Positions 13,158 to 14,243 of a DNA stretch of 14,243 nt are shown here, one piece after another. The translations under genes were made by a program, and so were the position numbers. The notes beneath the pieces are model-generated. The model saw only the letters and a program-made list of their open reading frames with translations. It searched no databases and was not told where the DNA came from. How positions within the stretch are numbered: the first letter of the stretch is position 1; each line of letters opens with the position of its first letter. Origin of the DNA: CAZUZD01 sp964624465. GTDB taxonomy: Bacteria; Planctomycetota; Planctomycetia; Isosphaerales; Isosphaeraceae. The stretch lies in contig CAZUZD010000151.1 of assembly GCA_964624465.1 (NCBI GenBank), forward strand, positions 1 to 14,243, written 5' to 3'.

Positions 13158-13493
13158 TTACGACCAGAGCTGCTCTACGACGGAGAGCTTCCGTCTGACT
13201 TCCTTCGAGAGGCGCTTCGTGTCGCGCCCATACTGATCGAACGGCACTTTCTCGATCAATGGGGGTGCCGTATCGCTTTCGTGACGGGGAATCTCAACAG
13301 TTGCAATCGTGTTGGGCGGTACAGCCACCGTGTAGATGTCTTCGCCTTGCTCGGGAATCCAGCCAATCACGAAGACGAGATCCAGGCTTTCAAACTCGGT
13401 CAACAAGACTTCCATCAGGCGCCGGTTCGTAAGCCCCTCGCGCAGCATTCTGTTGAGTTCGATCAGAGATTCTTCGATCTCCTCGTTTCTCAT
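13158..13493 (-). CDS. hypothetical protein, 111 residues
   Basis: The product starts MRNEEIEESLIELNRML. It looks like an N-terminal amphipathic helix (about 1-33), then a mixed strand region (DLVFVIGWIPEQGEDIYTVAVP), and a basic helical end (RDTKRLSKEVRRKLSVVEQLW). It has no signal peptide, membrane segment or metal motif, and I do not recognise the family. ATG 13493 has GAGG nine bases upstream; ATG 13499 is too close to it. A hand count of 13201-13500 gives 163/300 GC (54%), against 73% in a 60-base sample of the HDAC gene. With its REP-bracketed position this suggests an acquired gene. The stop is TAATGA, directly before palindrome g. Confidence 0.6.
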   Translation of the reverse strand: MRNEEIEESLIELNRMLREGLTNRRLMEVLLTEFESLDLVFVIGWIPEQGEDIYTVAVPPNTIATVEIPRHESDTAPPLIEKVPFDQYGRDTKRLSKEVRRKLSVVEQLWS

Positions 13494-13514
13494 GACCATC
13501 GTCCTCACAGCCGG

Positions 13515-13571
13515 GTAGCCCGGACGACTTGTCGTCCGGGTCGCGCAGCGACAGGCGGCGTCAGGGTGGCC
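13515..13571 (+). repeat. REP copy h (plus) with GGGTGGCC extension
   Basis: A full unit runs from GTAG (13515-13518) through both hairpins to GGCGGC (13559). A tail GTCAGGGTGGCC matches the GGGGTGGCC that follows the tandem copies. It is the rightmost copy. It lies 16 bp upstream of the 111-residue gene's ATG at 13499, so that gene's promoter must lie in or beyond the repeat. Confidence 0.85.
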
Positions 13572-13666
13572 GCCGCCATACCCCCCACATGCCGGTGGGA
13601 TGAGGCGACGGCGCAGCGGACGCGATGAACCTGACAGGCCATGCCATTCCGCCGCGCAACCCGCGA

Positions 13667-14243
13667 TCACGCCGAGGGCTTGGGGCGGCGCTGGGTCTTC
13701 TTGCCGGCGGCCTTGGCCTTGGCGCGGGTGGAGTTGCCTTGGGGGGAGGCGCTGGGGCGGGACTTGCCGTCGGGGCCGGACTTGAGCTGCATGATGCGGT
13801 CGCGCAGCGCGGCGGCGCGCTCGAATTCGAGGTTCTCGGCGGCGGCGAGCATCTCGGCCTCGAGCTCGTTGAGGTACTCGGTGGTGGCGAACGCGGACTC
13901 GTCCTGGCCGATCGCCTTGCGGGTCTCGCTCTTGGCCTGGATCTCCTCCTCGATGCCGCGGCGGATCGCCTTCTTGATCGTCTCGGGCGTGATGCCGTGG
14001 GTGGCGTTGTACTCGAGCTGCAGGGCGCGGCGCCTGTTCGTCTCGTCGAGGGCCATCTGCATCGAGCGGGTGACGCTGTCGGCGTAGAGGATGACCTCGG
14101 CGTTGACGTTGCGGGCGGCGCGGCCGATGGTCTGGATCAGGCTGGTGCCGCTGCGGAGGAAGCCCTCCTTGTCGGCGTCGAGGATGCACACCATCGAGAC
14201 CTCGGGCAGGTCGAGGCCTTCGCGCAGGAGGTTGACGCCGACG
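13667..14243 (-). CDS. uvrB: UvrB, excinuclease ABC subunit B, C-terminal part
   Basis: The frame enters from the window edge (first whole codon at 14242) and ends at TGA 13669-13667, giving 191 residues. It reads VGVNLLREGLDLPEVSMV, then ILDADKEGFLRSGTSLIQ and TIGRAARNVNAEVILYAD, which are helicase motifs V and VI of UvrB. RRRALQLEYNATHGITPETI and a UVR domain (LEAEMLAAAENLEFERAA, about 13870-13785) follow. The UVR domain binds UvrC. UvrB is the damage-verifying helicase of nucleotide excision repair. A Lys/Arg/Pro-rich tail of about 35 residues extends past the UVR domain. The N-terminal ATPase part lies outside the window. Confidence 0.97.
   Translation of the reverse strand, partial: VGVNLLREGLDLPEVSMVCILDADKEGFLRSGTSLIQTIGRAARNVNAEVILYADSVTRSMQMALDETNRRRALQLEYNATHGITPETIKKAIRRGIEEEIQAKSETRKAIGQDESAFATTEYLNELEAEMLAAAENLEFERAAALRDRIMQLKSGPDGKSRPSASPQGNSTRAKAKAAGKKTQRRPKPSA

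Noticed and set aside
11455..13571. Repeats considered as a CRISPR array
   Set aside because: Copies occur in both orientations with irregular spacing, the inserts between tandem copies are similar instead of unique, and no cas gene is present.

Overview
The window is high-GC bacterial DNA, about 70% or more in most genes by eye. It most resembles a planctomycete of the Isosphaeraceae type. That rests on three things: the family mix (short ECF-like sigma factor, fasciclin protein with a Pro/Ala-rich tail, CsrA, REP-associated tyrosine transposase), the small loosely packed operons, and the abundant GTAG-headed palindromic repeats. No rRNA or marker gene settles the taxonomy, so this is an inference.

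Layout, left to right: the N-terminal part of a membrane glycosyltransferase (-), a class II HDAC-like deacetylase (+), a perfect 30-bp inverted repeat, a divergent glutamate/dicarboxylate-type symporter (+), tRNA-Glu(TTC) (-), a DJ-1/PfpI protein (+), csrA (-), an ECF-like sigma factor (-), a secreted fasciclin-domain protein (-), a SpoU/TrmH RNA methyltransferase and a LapA-like membrane protein (-, probably one operon), a second inverted-repeat element, a CrtI-type FAD oxidoreductase (+) and a PIG-L deacetylase (+). A repeat-rich accessory island of about 2.2 kb follows (11416-13571). The window ends in the 3' part of uvrB (-).

The island is the most unusual part. It holds a RAYT transposase gene, at least seven copies of a GTAG-headed double-hairpin REP element, one head-to-head fused palindromic copy, two small unrecognised genes of lower GC, and a 100-N assembly gap. 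The tandem units left of the transposase are a REP copy plus a degenerate copy of the last ~40 bp of the RAYT gene, still readable as its C-terminal peptide. The gap lies inside this tandem array and its two edges join exactly in repeat register, so the copy number there is unknown.

Two parS-like sites (core GTTCCACGTGRAAC) lie about 4.9 kb apart in intergenic DNA. This raises the possibility that the window is near the replication origin or a ParB-loading region. Several genes share a promoter layout of TTGACC, 16-18 bp, then a TAnnnT-like box. Most genes here are single housekeeping or accessory units and do not form one pathway.
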